A stretch of DNA of 19,255 nt from Ruminococcaceae bacterium UBA1320 (GCA_002306975.1 DBTI01000069.1:3730-22984); one strand, 5' to 3'; counted from the first letter of the stretch, positions 1 to 7,631 are shown. Made by a program: numbers and translations. Notes: a model not told the origin generated them from the letters alone.

Positions 1-3
1 TGA

Positions 4-225
4 TTAAGCCTGCCAAACCCCGACGAAAGCGAAGAAAGGCTGCACGCGCTTTGGCAGATGTTTTATAACACCATCGAGATTCAGGGGCGGCACAATGAAA
101 AATGCCGCATGGGCCACATGCCCAAGCGCTATTGGAAGTATATGACCGAGTTCGGCGGAAAACCAACCTTTGAGGATGTTATGGCTGAAAAGCAAGCAGA
201 GGAGCAGCGAAAGCTTATCGAATGA
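4..225 (+). pseudogene. 3' fragment of a DUF4130-type putative DNA-metabolism protein
   Basis: This frame encodes a C-terminal tail with the segment CRMGHMPKRYWKYMTEF, which I recognise as the end of the DUF4130 family (annotated as putative DNA metabolism protein, often beside a radical SAM partner). It ends at a TGA at 223-225. The same frame has a TGA at bases 1-3, so the gene cannot read in from the left without interruption. The only in-frame ATG near the 5' end is at 58, and no ribosome site precedes it. I therefore call it a remnant or frameshifted gene. An assembly edge or sequencing error at the window start could give the same picture. The family match is fairly clear; the pseudogene status is less sure. 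Confidence 0.55.
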
Positions 226-233
226 ACGGAATG

Positions 234-249
234 TTGTAATTGCTATAAT
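234..249 (+). promoter_or_regulatory. Extended -10 promoter-like 16-mer
   Basis: The 16 bases TTGTAATTGCTATAAT contain a perfect TATAAT (244-249) preceded by TG one base upstream (extended -10). The identical 16-mer recurs at 417-432 before the aminotransferase. There is no good -35, and the next gene starts 215 bases downstream, so this may be a secondary start or a decayed copy. Confidence 0.35.
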
Positions 250-403
250 TAATTACGCGCTCAGGATATTTAAACTTAATTCCACCTCGAATTGCCGCAA
301 AGCAGCCGTCTTGTTTTCTGCCCGACTGTTGTGGTATTATTATTGCATATTTATAACTCTTATGCTTTTTATTATTGCAATTTAAAATGGGATAACAAAA
401 CTA

Positions 404-432
404 TTCCACTTTGATTTTGTAATTGCTATAAT
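404..432 (+). promoter_or_regulatory. Promoter of the aminotransferase gene
   Basis: TATAAT at 427-432 with the extended -10 TG at 424-425. The base run 17 bp upstream, TTCCAC at 404-409, is a poor -35, so this should depend on the extended -10. The transcript would start near 439 and reach the ribosome site AAGGAG (450-455), nine bases before the ATG. A nearly matching element precedes the methyltransferase at 13887. Confidence 0.6.
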
Positions 433-464
433 AAAAAAACGCACAAATCAAGGAGTGCAAAAGA

Positions 465-1631
465 ATGGTTTTTTCCGAAAGAATGGATAGTTTTAAGCCC
501 GGAATTTTCTCTGTTTTGGCAGCCATGAAGATGGAGCGTATAAACGCGGGGAAAGAGCTTATTGACCTTAGCGTTGGAACGCCAAATATACCGCCCGCAC
601 AGCATATTATTGACGCGCTGACAGAGAGCACACGCGATAAAAGCAATTATATCTATGCCATCAGCGATACAGAAGAGCTGCAAAACGCGGCGGCATATTG
701 GTATGAAACCCGGTATGGCGTTGAAATAGACCCCAAAACAGAAGTGACATCGCTGCTTGGTTCTCAGGACGGTCTTTCGCATATTGCCCTCACAGTCACT
801 GACCCCGGCGATTTGGTGCTCGTTCAAGACCCGGGCTACCCTGTTTTCAGCGACGGCCCGAGATTAGCGGGCGCAGAGCTTTATACAATGCCGCAAAAAA
901 GAGAAAACGGCTATATTGTAAACCTAAAGGATATTCCTGAAAAGATTGCGGCAAAAGCAAAATTCATGGTTATTTCTTATCCTAACAATCCGGTCACAAG
1001 CATCGCTCCCCCGTCGTTTTACATAGAGCTTGTTGCTTTCGCTAAAAAGTATGACATAATTGTTCTGCATGACAACGCATACAGCGAGCTTACCTATGAC
1101 GGCAACACCTGCGGCAGTTTTTTGCAATACGAAGGGGCAAAAGACGTTGGCGTTGAGTTTAACTCACTCTCAAAAACATACGGTCTTGCCGGTGCGAGGA
1201 TCGGCTTTGCCATCGGCAACAGCGAAATCATCTCGGCGCTGAAGCTTTTAAAATCAAATATGGATTACGGCATGTTTATCCCCGTTCAAAAGGCGGCTGT
1301 CGCCGCATTGACAGGGCCGCAGGACTGCGTAAAAGAAACGAGGCTGGCCTATGAGAAGCGGCGTAACGCACTTGTTGACGGGCTAAACCGCATAGGCTGG
1401 AAAATGGACAGGCCGCCTGCTACCATGTTTGTATGGGCCAAAATACCCGAACCGTTTTCAAACAGTGAATTGTTTACAAAAGAGCTGCTTGACAAAGCCG
1501 GCGTTTTGATAACTCCGGGCTCTGCGTTTGGCCCTTCGGGTGAGGGATATGTCAGGCTTGCTTTGGTTCAGGGCGAGGAGGCGCTGCAAGAGGCGGTGCG
1601 CTTGATTGATGAAAGCGGAATTTTAAAGTAA
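465..1631 (+). CDS. PLP-dependent class I/II aminotransferase (LL-DAP aminotransferase-like)
   Basis: Fold-type I aminotransferase of 388 aa, normal family length, cytosolic. The Schiff-base lysine is K237 in SLSKTYGLAGARIGF, with the phosphate-binding R245 in the same motif. D203 in HDNAY should contact the pyridine nitrogen. YPNNPVT (172-178) and a late GYVRLAL, whose Arg binds the substrate carboxylate, complete the set. The overall look is that of proteins labelled LL-diaminopimelate aminotransferase or AlaC/MetC-like aminotransferase; the substrate cannot be fixed from sequence. The ATG at 465 has AAGGAG nine bases upstream. An internal ATG (codon 7) is possible but lacks a site. The gene is monocistronic, ending before a bidirectional terminator. 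Catalytic class is secure; exact substrate is open. Confidence 0.9.
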   Translation: MVFSERMDSFKPGIFSVLAAMKMERINAGKELIDLSVGTPNIPPAQHIIDALTESTRDKSNYIYAISDTEELQNAAAYWYETRYGVEIDPKTEVTSLLGSQDGLSHIALTVTDPGDLVLVQDPGYPVFSDGPRLAGAELYTMPQKRENGYIVNLKDIPEKIAAKAKFMVISYPNNPVTSIAPPSFYIELVAFAKKYDIIVLHDNAYSELTYDGNTCGSFLQYEGAKDVGVEFNSLSKTYGLAGARIGFAIGNSEIISALKLLKSNMDYGMFIPVQKAAVAALTGPQDCVKETRLAYEKRRNALVDGLNRIGWKMDRPPATMFVWAKIPEPFSNSELFTKELLDKAGVLITPGSAFGPSGEGYVRLALVQGEEALQEAVRLIDESGILK

Positions 1632-1769
1632 AGCACACTCACCCTCTTTAGAATTGGTTTCTCAACAATTCCATTTTACAAGAGTTTTCGAATATGCTCT
1701 ACCTTTTTTCGCTTATTCGTACTACAACATTTATCCTATAACCTTTTAAAATTGCTATAAAGATAAAAA

Positions 1770-1794
1770 AGTGCTCCCGTAAAACGGGAGCACT
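1770..1794. terminator. Bidirectional terminator between aminotransferase and abrB
   Basis: Stem GTGCTCCCG / CGGGAGCAC (1771-1779 and 1785-1793), extended by an A-T pair, with a five-base loop. An A-run lies on the left and a T-run on the right, so it works for both converging transcripts: the rightward aminotransferase and leftward abrB. A weaker dyad, GAATTG/CAATTC at 1651-1671, lies closer to the aminotransferase stop. Confidence 0.85.
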
Positions 1795-1830
1795 TTTTTA
1801 TCTGACAAATTTAGCTATGTATTTCGCCGA

Positions 1831-2073
1831 TTATTTACCTGCAAGCTCTTTAATGCAAGCCGGGCAAATGTTTCTGCCTTTGAAGTTTACAACATCTTTT
1901 GCGTTGCCGCAAAATACACAAGATGGCTCATATTTTTTGAGCACAACTGAATCGCCATCCACGTAAATCTCAAGAGCATCCTTTTCAGATATTTCCAATG
2001 TTCTACGAAGCTCAATTGGAAGCACAATGCGTCCCAATTCGTCGACTCTGCGCACAATTCCTGTAGATTTCAT
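1831..2073 (-). CDS. abrB: AbrB-family transition-state regulator with Cys4 tail
   Basis: An 80-aa DNA-binding protein. Residues 1-48 are the SpoVT/AbrB swapped-hairpin domain, with STGIVRRVDELGRIVLPIEL closely matching Bacillus AbrB, which represses post-exponential and sporulation genes in growing cells. The Bacillus C-terminal half is replaced by a short tail with C52, C55, C70 and C73 (CVFC and CPAC), a probable zinc knuckle common in clostridial AbrB proteins. The ribosome site GGAGG lies a normal distance before the ATG. A good sigma-A promoter sits about 60 bases upstream, with Spo0A-box-like sequences beside it. It diverges from spmA, fitting a sporulation-linked setting. Family is certain; regulon and metal binding are inferred. 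Confidence 0.92.
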   Translation of the reverse strand: MKSTGIVRRVDELGRIVLPIELRRTLEISEKDALEIYVDGDSVVLKKYEPSCVFCGNAKDVVNFKGRNICPACIKELAGK

Positions 2074-2101
2074 GCAAATATAACCTCCATTTTAACCTCA
2101 T

Positions 2102-2110
2102 TTTGTCGCA
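2102..2110 (+). promoter_or_regulatory. Spo0A-box-like site in the abrB leader
   Basis: TTTGTCGCA matches the Spo0A box TTTGTCRAA at 8 of 9 positions and lies just downstream of the predicted abrB start site. A second match, TTTGTCAAC at 2151-2159, overlaps the abrB -35. In Bacillus subtilis Spo0A represses abrB from sites near the start point. Function here is inferred. Confidence 0.45.
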
Positions 2111-2129
2111 TATAGCAACTACATGTCTA

Positions 2130-2158
2130 AATATATCGCATTTTGTATTATTTGTCAA
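2130..2158 (-). promoter_or_regulatory. Sigma-A promoter of abrB
   Basis: On the minus strand there is a perfect TTGACA (2158-2153), exactly 17 bases of spacer, and TATATT (2135-2130). Transcription would start near 2123, giving a leader of about 50 bases before the abrB ATG. Confidence 0.75.
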
Positions 2159-2464
2159 CCATATTTTTAGAAATCTTGTATTTATTATAATAAAATTTAA
2201 AACTTATCATAAAATTATAGTAATTATTCACCATCATTAGTTAATTTGAGTTAAATTATTGCTGATTTAGGAAAGTATAAATCATACATTATCATACATA
2301 TGTATTAAATAGAAGCCATATATTAAAATCTAATACTATTTTTGTGTTGCTTTAAAAACTTGACCTGTTTTAAATAATTAGCAAACTGCAATCTCTATAA
2401 TTCGCCAAAAACAGAAATATTTCTATTCGACCAGTTTTAAACCAACTAATTCCGTCAATTTAAT

Positions 2465-2493
2465 ATTTTACCATGTCAATGATTAAATGTCAA
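2465..2493 (-). promoter_or_regulatory. Second leftward sigma-A-like promoter
   Basis: Minus-strand TTGACA (2493-2488), 17-base spacer, TAAAAT (2470-2465). It points at abrB from about 385 bases away with no ORF between, so it would make either a long abrB leader or a short noncoding transcript. Confidence 0.5.
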
Positions 2494-2565
2494 ATCCACG
2501 ATAATTCTGTCATTTGGCTGGGGTTTCTAGTGATTTTCCAATAATTATGCTTGGAAGTGATTTAT

Positions 2566-3177
2566 ATGATGAACTGGGTATGGTTTGTACTTATTGGGAT
2601 TTCTGTTGTTTTTGGCATTGCAACAGGTCATATTAATGAGGTATCTCAGGCCTCTTTGAACGGAGCAGGAAATGCCGTTGCTCTTTTTATAACTCTCTTG
2701 GGAAGCATGTGCCTGTGGAACGGTCTAATGAAGATTGCGGACGCATGCGGCATTACAAAAGCTCTTGCCGCCATACTCTCCCCTATTACCAAACGCCTGT
2801 TCCCCGACCTTGCCCCAACCAGCGCCGGAATGAAAGCGGTGAGCATGAATATAGCCGCTAATTTTTTGGGTCTTGGAAACGCCGCTACCCCGTTTGGGCT
2901 TTGCGCCATGAAAGAGATGGCTAAGCATTCGCATGAAAAAGGGGTGGCCACAGACTCAATGGCAATGTTTATCGTTATGAATACTGCATCGCTTCAGCTT
3001 ATTCCAACTACGATCGCTGTAATCCGCATGAAGTATGGTTCTGTCGCACCTTTTGACATCTTACCCTGCGTTTGGCTTTCATCAATTGTAACACTCGTAA
3101 GCGGAATTTTATTGGCACGGATTTTTGAAAGCAGACAATACCGCATGAAACGGGCGCCGGCGACACCGCCCGGTTAG
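2566..3177 (+). CDS. spmA: Spore maturation protein A
   Basis: Integral membrane protein of about 203 aa (Bacillus SpmA is 196) needed with SpmB for proper spore-core dehydration. The conserved Gate-domain segment NFLGLGNAATPFGLCAM (residues 99-115) closely matches SpmA, as does the following LIPTTIAVIRMKYGS. Hydrophobic helices lie near residues 4-20 and 36-53 and toward the C-terminus. The frame is open from a TTG at 2551, but GGAAGTGA (2553-2560) is a ribosome site only for the ATGs at 2566 or 2569, so I start at 2566. SpmB follows after 140 bases that hold a large inverted repeat. The usual dacB neighbour is absent. Identity is strong; the promoter is unresolved. Confidence 0.92.
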   Translation: MMNWVWFVLIGISVVFGIATGHINEVSQASLNGAGNAVALFITLLGSMCLWNGLMKIADACGITKALAAILSPITKRLFPDLAPTSAGMKAVSMNIAANFLGLGNAATPFGLCAMKEMAKHSHEKGVATDSMAMFIVMNTASLQLIPTTIAVIRMKYGSVAPFDILPCVWLSSIVTLVSGILLARIFESRQYRMKRAPATPPG

Positions 3178-3200
3178 AAGTTTTTGCCGTGCGGATTGTT

Positions 3201-3302
3201 ATACTAATCTCCAATAAAAGTATAGATAAAAATCTGCATCAAAATTCATATATCAAAAGTTTTAATTTGATTTTTATATACTTTTTAATTGGATATTAGT
3301 AT
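3201..3302. repeat. Large imperfect inverted repeat between spmA and spmB (MITE-like)
   Basis: The left arm 3201-3234 and right arm 3269-3302 are reverse complements over about 34 bases with one substitution and small indels; the termini are ATACTAAT and ATTAGTAT. It is very AT-rich, has no ORF and fills most of the spmA-spmB gap, stopping just short of the spmB ribosome site. I see no clear target-site duplication and no second copy in the window, so it could be a MITE or an RNA hairpin. Confidence 0.6.
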
Positions 3303-3317
3303 TAAAGGAGGATAAGC

Positions 3318-3842
3318 ATGTCACAGTTTGGTGCTTATGTAGTTCCTGTCGTAATCCTTGCCATTGTTTTGTGCGGGATTATTAAAAAACAAAAGGTTTT
3401 CGATTTGTTTTTAAGCGGAGCGAAAGAGGGCATATCTATAGCTGTCAACATTCTGCCCGCATTAGTCGGGCTGATGATGGCTATTGAGATGTTCAAGGCT
3501 TCCGGCGCGCTTGACTGCATCGTTGCCGCCCTCGCGCCGGTCGGCAACGCTTTGCATTTTCCAAGTGAAATTGTGCCGCTTGCGCTGATGCGCCCGGTTT
3601 CCGGCAGCGGTTCACTTTCTGTATATGAGGGTATTTTGAGAACATACGGTGCAGATTCTTACATTGGCCGGGTTGCTTCGGTTTTGCAGGGCTCAACCGA
3701 AACCACGTTCTATACCGTCGCAATATACTACGGCTCTGTCAGCGTATCGAAAACAAGACACACGCTGCCTGCCGCCTTAAGCGCCGATTTTATAGGGTTT
3801 ATTATGAGCATTGTTTCGGTAGGACTTATTTTAGGGCACTAA
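3318..3842 (+). CDS. spmB: Spore maturation protein B
   Basis: Membrane protein of 174 aa (Bacillus SpmB is 178), partner of SpmA in spore-core dehydration. Diagnostic segments are FLSGAKEGISIAVNILPALVG (around 30-50), FKASGALDCIVAALAPVGNAL, the SEIVPLALMRPVSGSGSLSV stretch and VLQGSTETTFYTVAIYYG, all closely matching SpmB. Hydrophobic helices lie near residues 6-21, 40-56 and at the C-terminus. The ATG has a strong AAAGGAGGAT site (3304-3313) just upstream, directly after the right arm of the inverted repeat. It probably shares a transcript with spmA and converges on the gpmI terminator. Confidence 0.93.
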   Translation: MSQFGAYVVPVVILAIVLCGIIKKQKVFDLFLSGAKEGISIAVNILPALVGLMMAIEMFKASGALDCIVAALAPVGNALHFPSEIVPLALMRPVSGSGSLSVYEGILRTYGADSYIGRVASVLQGSTETTFYTVAIYYGSVSVSKTRHTLPAALSADFIGFIMSIVSVGLILGH

Positions 3843-3889
3843 ATTACATAAAGCCAAATTTTTTGATTGTGCTTTAGCCGTTGTATAAA

Positions 3890-3917
3890 AAAGCCGGACG
3901 TTTTCACGCCCGGCTTT
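3890..3917. terminator. Terminator between spmB and gpmI
   Basis: Stem AAAGCCGG / CCGGCTTT with CG pairing inward, loop about TTTTCA (arms 3890-3900 and 3907-3917). Read leftward it is followed by a T-run (A-run 3887-3892 on the plus strand), so it mainly ends the pgk-tpiA-gpmI operon; it may also stop spmB. Confidence 0.85.
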
Positions 3918-3936
3918 GCTAATACCATATTGATTT

Positions 3937-5454
3937 TTAGTGTTCTATAAGGGATGTGCCGCTCATTTCGGCCGGTACTTTCATGCCCATAATTTCGAGC
4001 ATTGTTGGTGCGATATCGGCAAGTTTGCCGTCTGCACGCAGTTTGCAGTCTTTGCCGACAACAATGAACGGAACAAGATTTGTTGTGTGGGCGGTGAAGG
4101 GTGAACCATCGTCCTCTTTCATCTTGTCTGCGTTGCCGTGATCGGCAGTGATAAGGCTTACGCCGCCCATGTCGGCAATCGCCTTAGTCATGCGCCCTAC
4201 ACAGGCGTCGACAGTTTCGACCGCTTTAACAGCAGCGTTAAAAATGCCGGTGTGGCCAACCATATCGCAGTTTGCAAAATTGAGTATGATAACGTCGTAC
4301 TTGCCGCTGTTTATACGCTCAACAACCTTGTCTGTAACCTCTGGCGCACTCATTTCCGGCTGAAGGTCATAGGTTGCGACCTTTGGTGAGGGAACAAGGA
4401 CACGATCCTCGCCCGGAAATGTTTTCTCAACGCCGCCGTTAAAGAAAAACGTAACGTGAGCATATTTTTCGGTTTCGGCAATACGCAGCTGAGTAAGCCC
4501 GTTTTCGCTCAAATATTCGCCAAGTGTATTTTTAAGCGATTGCGGATGGAATGCGACAATTACATTTGGCATTGTCAGGTCATACTGTGTCATACAGACA
4601 TATGTGAGCGGGAAAAATCCCTTTTTACGCTCAAATCCGTTGAAATCAGGGTCAACAAACGTGCGTGTAATCTCCCTTGCCCTGTCTGGGCGGAAGTTAA
4701 AGAAGATTACCGAATCGTCCTTTGAAACTGCCGCATTTTCCGCGCATACTGCCGGAAGAACAAACTCGTCGGTAACATCATTTTTATAAGACTCCTCGAC
4801 AGCTGCAACAGGGTCGGAATTTTTAATGCCCACGCCGTTCACAATCGCGTCATATGCCTTGGAAACACGTTCCCAGCGGTTATCACGGTCCATAGCATAA
4901 TAACGGCCCATGATGGTTGCAATCTTACCTGTGCCTATTTCAGTGAGCTTGTTTTGAAGCTCTGCGACAAAATCTTTGCCCGACGACGGCGGAACGTCAC
5001 GCCCGTCTAAGAAGCAATGTACAAAAACCTTATCGAGACCCTTGCGCTTTGCAAGCTCGACAAGGGCGTAAAGGTGCGAATTGTGGCTGTGAACGCCGCC
5101 ATCCGACAAAAGACCCATGAGGTGCAGCGCCGAGCCTTTTGCTTTGCAGTTTTCAACTGCGGCAGAAAATGCATCGTTAGTGAAAAAATCGCCGTCTTTT
5201 ACGGATTTTGTAATGCGGGTAAGCTCCTGGTAGACAACGCGGCCTGCGCCGATATTGGTGTGCCCTACCTCGCTGTTGCCCATCTGCCCTTCCGGCAATC
5301 CGACTTTAAGACCTGACGCTCCGATTCTTGTCATCGGGCTGGTTTTCATAAGCCTGTCGAGGTTCGGCTTTTTTGCGGCAGTTATCGCGTTGCCGTAGTC
5401 TGACGGATTGATTCCGAACCCGTCCATTATAATTAAAGCAAGAGGTTTCTTCAT
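3937..5454 (-). CDS. gpmI: 2,3-bisphosphoglycerate-independent phosphoglycerate mutase
   Basis: Interconverts 3- and 2-phosphoglycerate in glycolysis; cytosolic, di-manganese, alkaline-phosphatase superfamily. It is 505 aa (Bacillus Pgm is 511). D11 in IIMDGFG is a metal ligand, and S61 in [17 protein letters not shown] is the phospho-accepting serine. HDGRDVPP-type residues appear as [12 protein letters not shown], and [12 protein letters not shown] is the late metal-binding loop. The frame is open to a TTG at 5466, but that codon overlaps the ribosome site GGAGGAT (5458-5464), so the ATG at 5454 ([12 protein letters not shown]) is the start. It is last in a pgk-tpiA-gpmI operon, with eno and gap not adjacent. 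It ends at a strong terminator. Confidence 0.97.
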   Translation of the reverse strand: MKKPLALIIMDGFGINPSDYGNAITAAKKPNLDRLMKTSPMTRIGASGLKVGLPEGQMGNSEVGHTNIGAGRVVYQELTRITKSVKDGDFFTNDAFSAAVENCKAKGSALHLMGLLSDGGVHSHNSHLYALVELAKRKGLDKVFVHCFLDGRDVPPSSGKDFVAELQNKLTEIGTGKIATIMGRYYAMDRDNRWERVSKAYDAIVNGVGIKNSDPVAAVEESYKNDVTDEFVLPAVCAENAAVSKDDSVIFFNFRPDRAREITRTFVDPDFNGFERKKGFFPLTYVCMTQYDLTMPNVIVAFHPQSLKNTLGEYLSENGLTQLRIAETEKYAHVTFFFNGGVEKTFPGEDRVLVPSPKVATYDLQPEMSAPEVTDKVVERINSGKYDVIILNFANCDMVGHTGIFNAAVKAVETVDACVGRMTKAIADMGGVSLITADHGNADKMKEDDGSPFTAHTTNLVPFIVVGKDCKLRADGKLADIAPTMLEIMGMKVPAEMSGTSLIEH

Positions 5455-5492
5455 ATAATCCTCCAAATTTCAAATGACTGTTTTTTATATAA

Positions 5493-5531
5493 ATTGAATG
5501 ACTGCCGTTTAACTTACGGCAGCCATTCAAT
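5493..5531 (-). other. Hairpin between tpiA and gpmI
   Basis: Arms ATTGAATGACTGCCGT (5493-5508) and ACGGCAGCCATTCAAT (5516-5531) pair with one mismatch around a seven-base loop. There is no T-run directly after it in the leftward direction, so it looks like an intercistronic stability or partial-termination element rather than a full terminator. Confidence 0.6.
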
Positions 5532-5541
5532 AAGATAATTC

Positions 5542-6309
5542 TTATTTAGACGCCGCGCTGACGATCGTTGCAAAATCTGCGGGTTTGAGTGAAGCGCCGC
5601 CGATAAGGCCGCCGTCAACATCAGGCTGAGCAAGAAGCTCCGCCGCGTTTGCCGCGTTCATTGATCCGCCGTACTGAACAGTTGTCGCGTCGCCGACTGC
5701 CTTGCCGTAAAGCTGTGCGACAGTCTCGCGGATTGCGAGGTTAACCTCGTTTGCCTGTTCCGAAGTTGCGGTCTTGCCTGTTCCGATAGCCCAGACCGGC
5801 TCGTATGCGATGATGATGTTCTTCATGTCCTCATCGGAAATGCCGCCGAGAGCGATCTTTGTCTGCATGGCAACAAGCTCACAGGTGACACCCTGCTCGC
5901 GCTGTTCAAGGCGTTCGCCTACGCAAAGGATAACTTTGAGCCCTGCCGCAAGAGCGGCCTTGACACGCAGGTTAACCGTTACATCAGTCTCGCCGAAATA
6001 TTGTCTGCGCTCGCTGTGGCCGATGATAACATATTCAACGTTCATTGATTTGAGCATCTGAGCGGAAATTTCACCGGTGTATGCGCCGCTTACTTCCCAG
6101 TGGCAGTTTTCCGCGCCGACCTTGACATTGCTTCCGGCTGCCGCCGCAAGCACGTTTGTAAGATCAACATAAGGAACGCAAACGATAACATCGCAGTTTG
6201 CATTTGCAACAAGCGGCTTAATGTCTTCTACGAGTTTTTTTGCCTCGTCGGGATTTTTGTTCATTTTCCAGTTCCCTGCTATTACTACTTTGCGAAGTGC
6301 TTTATTCAT
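5542..6309 (-). CDS. tpiA: Triosephosphate isomerase
   Basis: Interconverts dihydroxyacetone phosphate and glyceraldehyde 3-phosphate; TIM-barrel, cytosolic. Length is 255 aa, normal for the family. Catalytic residues are all visible: K15 in AGNWKMN, H98 in IIGHSERR and E170 in AYEPVWAIGTGK, plus the phosphate-binding YGGS and GGLIGGASL loops near the C-terminus. The ATG has a GGAGGT site a few bases upstream. It sits between pgk and gpmI on the same strand, with hairpins in both gaps. Confidence 0.98.
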   Translation of the reverse strand: MNKALRKVVIAGNWKMNKNPDEAKKLVEDIKPLVANANCDVIVCVPYVDLTNVLAAAAGSNVKVGAENCHWEVSGAYTGEISAQMLKSMNVEYVIIGHSERRQYFGETDVTVNLRVKAALAAGLKVILCVGERLEQREQGVTCELVAMQTKIALGGISDEDMKNIIIAYEPVWAIGTGKTATSEQANEVNLAIRETVAQLYGKAVGDATTVQYGGSMNAANAAELLAQPDVDGGLIGGASLKPADFATIVSAASK

Positions 6310-6359
6310 AATAAACCTCCATGCGCTGTGCGCTTATTTAATTTATACGTAACAATATG

Positions 6360-6387
6360 GAGCGGCGCGGCAAATGCCGCGCCGCTC
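6360..6387 (-). other. Very GC-rich perfect hairpin between pgk and tpiA
   Basis: GAGCGGCGCGGC pairs perfectly with GCCGCGCCGCTC around a small AAAT loop. It lies just after the pgk stop and before the tpiA ribosome site. No T-run follows in the leftward direction, so it is better read as an mRNA-processing or stabilising element, or a weak attenuator, than as an intrinsic terminator. Confidence 0.7.
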
Positions 6388-6400
6388 GCGCCAAATATGC

Positions 6401-7594
6401 TTATTTATCATTTAAGCAAGCGATGCCGGGAAGGGTAAGACCTTCAAGGAATTCGAGAGATGCGCCGCCGCCTGTTGAGATGTGGGTCATCTTATCGGCA
6501 AAGCCAAGATGCTCAATTGCAGCAGCAGAGTCGCCGCCGCCGATTATTGAGATTGAGCCTGAGTTTGCAACAGCGGTTGCAACTGCTCTTGTACCCGAAG
6601 CGAATTTTTCCCACTCTGAAACGCCCATCGGGCCGTTCCAGACAACTGTGCCAGCGCCTTTTATCGCGTCGGCGAATTTCTTTTCGGTTACAGGGCCGAT
6701 ATCAAGACCCATCCAGCCGTCCGGAATCTCGTCGGAATCTACTGTTTTGCTTGCGCACTCAGGATCGTACTTATCGCCTACGCGGTTATCTTCAGGGATA
6801 AGGAACTTAACGCCCTTAGCCTTTGCTTTTTCCATCAATTCACGTGCAAGGTCAAGCTTGTCGCCTTCGCAGATTGAGCTGCCGATGCTGTGACCGAGAG
6901 CCTTCATGAAGGTATAGGCCATACCGCCGCCGATGACGAGTGTATCCACCTTTTCAATAAGGTTGTTTATCACACCGATTTTATCAGAAACCTTTGCGCC
7001 GCCGAGAATAGCGACAAACGGGCGCTTCGGATCAGTGAGGGCTTTGCCCATAACGGTAATTTCTTTCTGGATGAGGTAGCCGCAAACCGAGACAGGAACA
7101 AAGTGTGATACGCCTTCGGTTGAGGCATGTGCGCGGTGAGCTGTGCCAAATGCATCGTTTACAAATACCTCAGCGTTTGAAGCAAGCTCTTTTGCGAATG
7201 CAGGATCGTTTTTCTCCTCTTCTTTGTGGAAGCGGACATTTTCGAGCAGCATTGCTTCGCCGTTTTTAAGGTTGGCGGCAAGCGCTTTTGCGTCTTCTCC
7301 GATTACGTCCTTTGCTATTTTTACTTCAGAACCAAGAAGCTGTGACAGCCTTTTTGCGATTGGGGCGAGAGAATATTTCATGTTAAATTCGCCCTTTGGT
7401 CTGCCAAGATGCGATGAAAGAACTACCTTAGCGTTGTGATCAATCAGATATTTAATGGTAGGGATTGATTCACGAATACGCTTGTCATCTGTGATGTTGC
7501 CCTGCGCGTCAAGCGGAACATTGAAATCGCAGCGCGCAAATACGCGTTTTCCATTGACGTCGATATCCTCGATATTCTTTTTGTTGTAAGTCAT
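6401..7594 (-). CDS. pgk: Phosphoglycerate kinase
   Basis: Transfers phosphate from 1,3-bisphosphoglycerate to ADP; monomeric two-domain glycolytic kinase, cytosolic. Length is 397 aa, as expected. The N-terminal substrate site shows RCDFNVPL (21-28) and [10 protein letters not shown] (59-68). The nucleotide domain shows [17 protein letters not shown] (GGGDS at 352-356) and [13 protein letters not shown] (from 373). The ATG has a GAGGAG-like site about eight bases upstream. It is the first gene of the pgk-tpiA-gpmI operon. A leftward promoter at 7705-7677 and a dyad over the predicted start of the RNA lie upstream. The gap gene often found before pgk is not here. Confidence 0.98.
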   Translation of the reverse strand: MTYNKKNIEDIDVNGKRVFARCDFNVPLDAQGNITDDKRIRESIPTIKYLIDHNAKVVLSSHLGRPKGEFNMKYSLAPIAKRLSQLLGSEVKIAKDVIGEDAKALAANLKNGEAMLLENVRFHKEEEKNDPAFAKELASNAEVFVNDAFGTAHRAHASTEGVSHFVPVSVCGYLIQKEITVMGKALTDPKRPFVAILGGAKVSDKIGVINNLIEKVDTLVIGGGMAYTFMKALGHSIGSSICEGDKLDLARELMEKAKAKGVKFLIPEDNRVGDKYDPECASKTVDSDEIPDGWMGLDIGPVTEKKFADAIKGAGTVVWNGPMGVSEWEKFASGTRAVATAVANSGSISIIGGGDSAAAIEHLGFADKMTHISTGGGASLEFLEGLTLPGIACLNDK

Positions 7595-7631
7595 ACAAAC
7601 ACTCCTCGGTTATTAAATTCTATTTGTTTAC

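Larger units (their letters stand above)
2074..2565. other. AT-rich intergenic region between abrB and spmA
   Basis: About 490 bases without a convincing ORF. It holds two leftward sigma-A-like promoters, two Spo0A-box-like sites, a 12-bp perfect palindrome ATACATATGTAT (2294-2305) and two CATACAT motifs (2283 and 2293) that weakly resemble mother-cell sigma -10 elements. I see no convincing rightward promoter for spmA and no RNA gene. Confidence 0.6.

Noticed and set aside
401..827. Minus-strand open frames inside the aminotransferase
   Set aside because: They are shadows of the coding strand: no ribosome site, no recognisable domain, and a strong gene on the other strand. The same applies to similar frames inside gpmI, pgk, tpiA and the other long genes.
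465..1631. Firm naming as dapL (LL-diaminopimelate aminotransferase)
   Set aside because: Only general fold-type I residues are visible; substrate-specific residues cannot be judged without an alignment.
2551..2565. TTG at 2551 as the spmA start
   Set aside because: It overlaps the GGAAGTGA ribosome site that serves the ATG at 2566 and adds residues absent from SpmA proteins.
2074..2565. Riboswitch or small RNA gene in the abrB-spmA gap
   Set aside because: No conserved riboswitch core, tRNA-like fold or terminator is visible; only promoters and palindromes can be supported.
5455..5466. TTG at 5466 as the gpmI start
   Set aside because: The extra codons are the ribosome site itself (GGAGGAT); the ATG at 5454 gives the conserved N-terminus.
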